Part shown: positions 12,507 to 12,779 of the stretch, piece after piece
How positions within the stretch are numbered: position 1 is the stretch's first letter
Layout of the letters: every line of letters begins with the position of its first letter
Assembly: GCA_964545585.1 (NCBI GenBank)
Contig: CAZJFT010000027.1
Span: 1 to 12,779 of the forward strand
Length of the DNA: 12,779 bases
Source: UBA9642 sp964545585
GTDB lineage: Archaea; Nanobdellota; Nanobdellia; Woesearchaeales; UBA9642
Direction of reading: 5' to 3'
Program-made: the position numbers and the translations under genes
Notes under the pieces: model-generated
The model's database searches: none
What the model was told of the DNA's origin: nothing
What the model saw: the letters and a program-made list of their open reading frames with translations, nothing else

Positions 12507-12779
12507 TTGAACACCCCTAATCCGACAATTATGCCCAGTACATCAGCGAGCATATCATAATAGCTGAAACTCCTCGAAGGAATCAATGATTGCAATGATT
12601 CAGACAATACCACAAATATCATACAGAAAATTATACCTAGAACATAATGATGCTTGAATTTGAACAATTGGAAAGTCTTCAATGCAAGTATAGAAAGCAC
12701 AAAGAATTCGGCGAAATGTATGAGCTTATCATTATTGTTGACAATCTCAAGATTCTTAGGGACAGTCACAAGAAAGCCC
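12479..12779 (-). CDS. VanZ-like membrane protein, 5'-truncated by window edge
   Basis: Ninety-nine residues are visible, with about three membrane segments. Family-typical motifs are DKLIHFAEFFVLSILAL (DK..HF..Y-like), the SESLQSLIPSRSFSYYDMLAD segment (SE..Q..iPgRs.s..D) and LGIIVGLGV. VanZ-family proteins are small membrane proteins, named for a teicoplanin-resistance factor; their biochemical role is not established. The frame is open to the window edge. A GTG at 12767-12769 could start it, but the usual first membrane helix would then be missing and no clear SD is seen, so the true start is probably outside. Stop TAG lies 28 nt inside uppP, so the two form one operon, consistent with a shared role at the membrane envelope. 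Confidence 0.75.
   Translation of the reverse strand, partial: GFLVTVPKNLEIVNNNDKLIHFAEFFVLSILALKTFQLFKFKHHYVLGIIFCMIFVVLSESLQSLIPSRSFSYYDMLADVLGIIVGLGVFKWIFSRLSF
12512..12518 (-). promoter_or_regulatory. Ribosome binding site AGGGGTG of uppP
   Basis: On the minus strand AGGGGTG stands five bases before the uppP ATG, inside the end of the VanZ-like gene. It supports this start and reinitiation after the upstream gene. Confidence 0.6.

Noticed and set aside
12767..12769. GTG as true start of the VanZ-like gene
   Set aside because: The frame is open to the edge and the first membrane helix expected for the family is missing, so truncation by the window is more likely.

Overview
This AT-rich window carries archaeal-type signals: TATA boxes 25-45 nt upstream of start codons, one apparently leaderless gene, G-rich Shine-Dalgarno (SD) sites, and oligo-T runs right after stop codons. 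Its gene content (a tandem Lrp/AsnC regulator, a giant secreted protein of LamG, DUF2341 and MopE-type modules, and DUF1616-like membrane proteins) resembles DPANN archaea such as Woesearchaeota or Pacearchaeota. That placement is inferred from gene style, not from a marker gene.

Layout: (1) 2-808 (+), the 3' part of a tandem Lrp/AsnC-family regulator. (2) 815-3638 (-), a two-gene operon: an asparagine-synthase-like protein without the glutaminase cysteine, then a UDP-glucuronate 4-epimerase-like enzyme one base downstream. (3) 3781-9333 (-), a single 1850-residue secreted protein with an FG-GAP propeller, Ig-like domains, MopE-type calcium loops and a duplicated DUF2341-LamG unit. (4) 9334-9552, a divergent promoter region with several palindromes. 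(5) 9553-11738 (+), two genes overlapping by 4 nt that look like the two halves of a DUF1616 protein in reversed order, the first enlarged by a repeat-rich extracytoplasmic insert. (6) 11742-12779 (-), undecaprenyl-diphosphatase (uppP) preceded by a VanZ-like membrane protein with a 28-nt overlap.

The common theme is the cell envelope: sugar-nucleotide conversion, a sugar- or residue-modifying amidotransferase relative, polyprenyl-diphosphate recycling, and two large sequon-rich surface proteins. The promoters of the epimerase operon and of the giant protein share an identical 13-bp TATA region. The operon and the DUF1616-like pair share an upstream ATTAGTAGT element at similar spacing, which suggests coordinated expression. 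No RNA genes, CRISPR arrays or mobile elements were seen, and no stretch over 300 nt lacks a gene.
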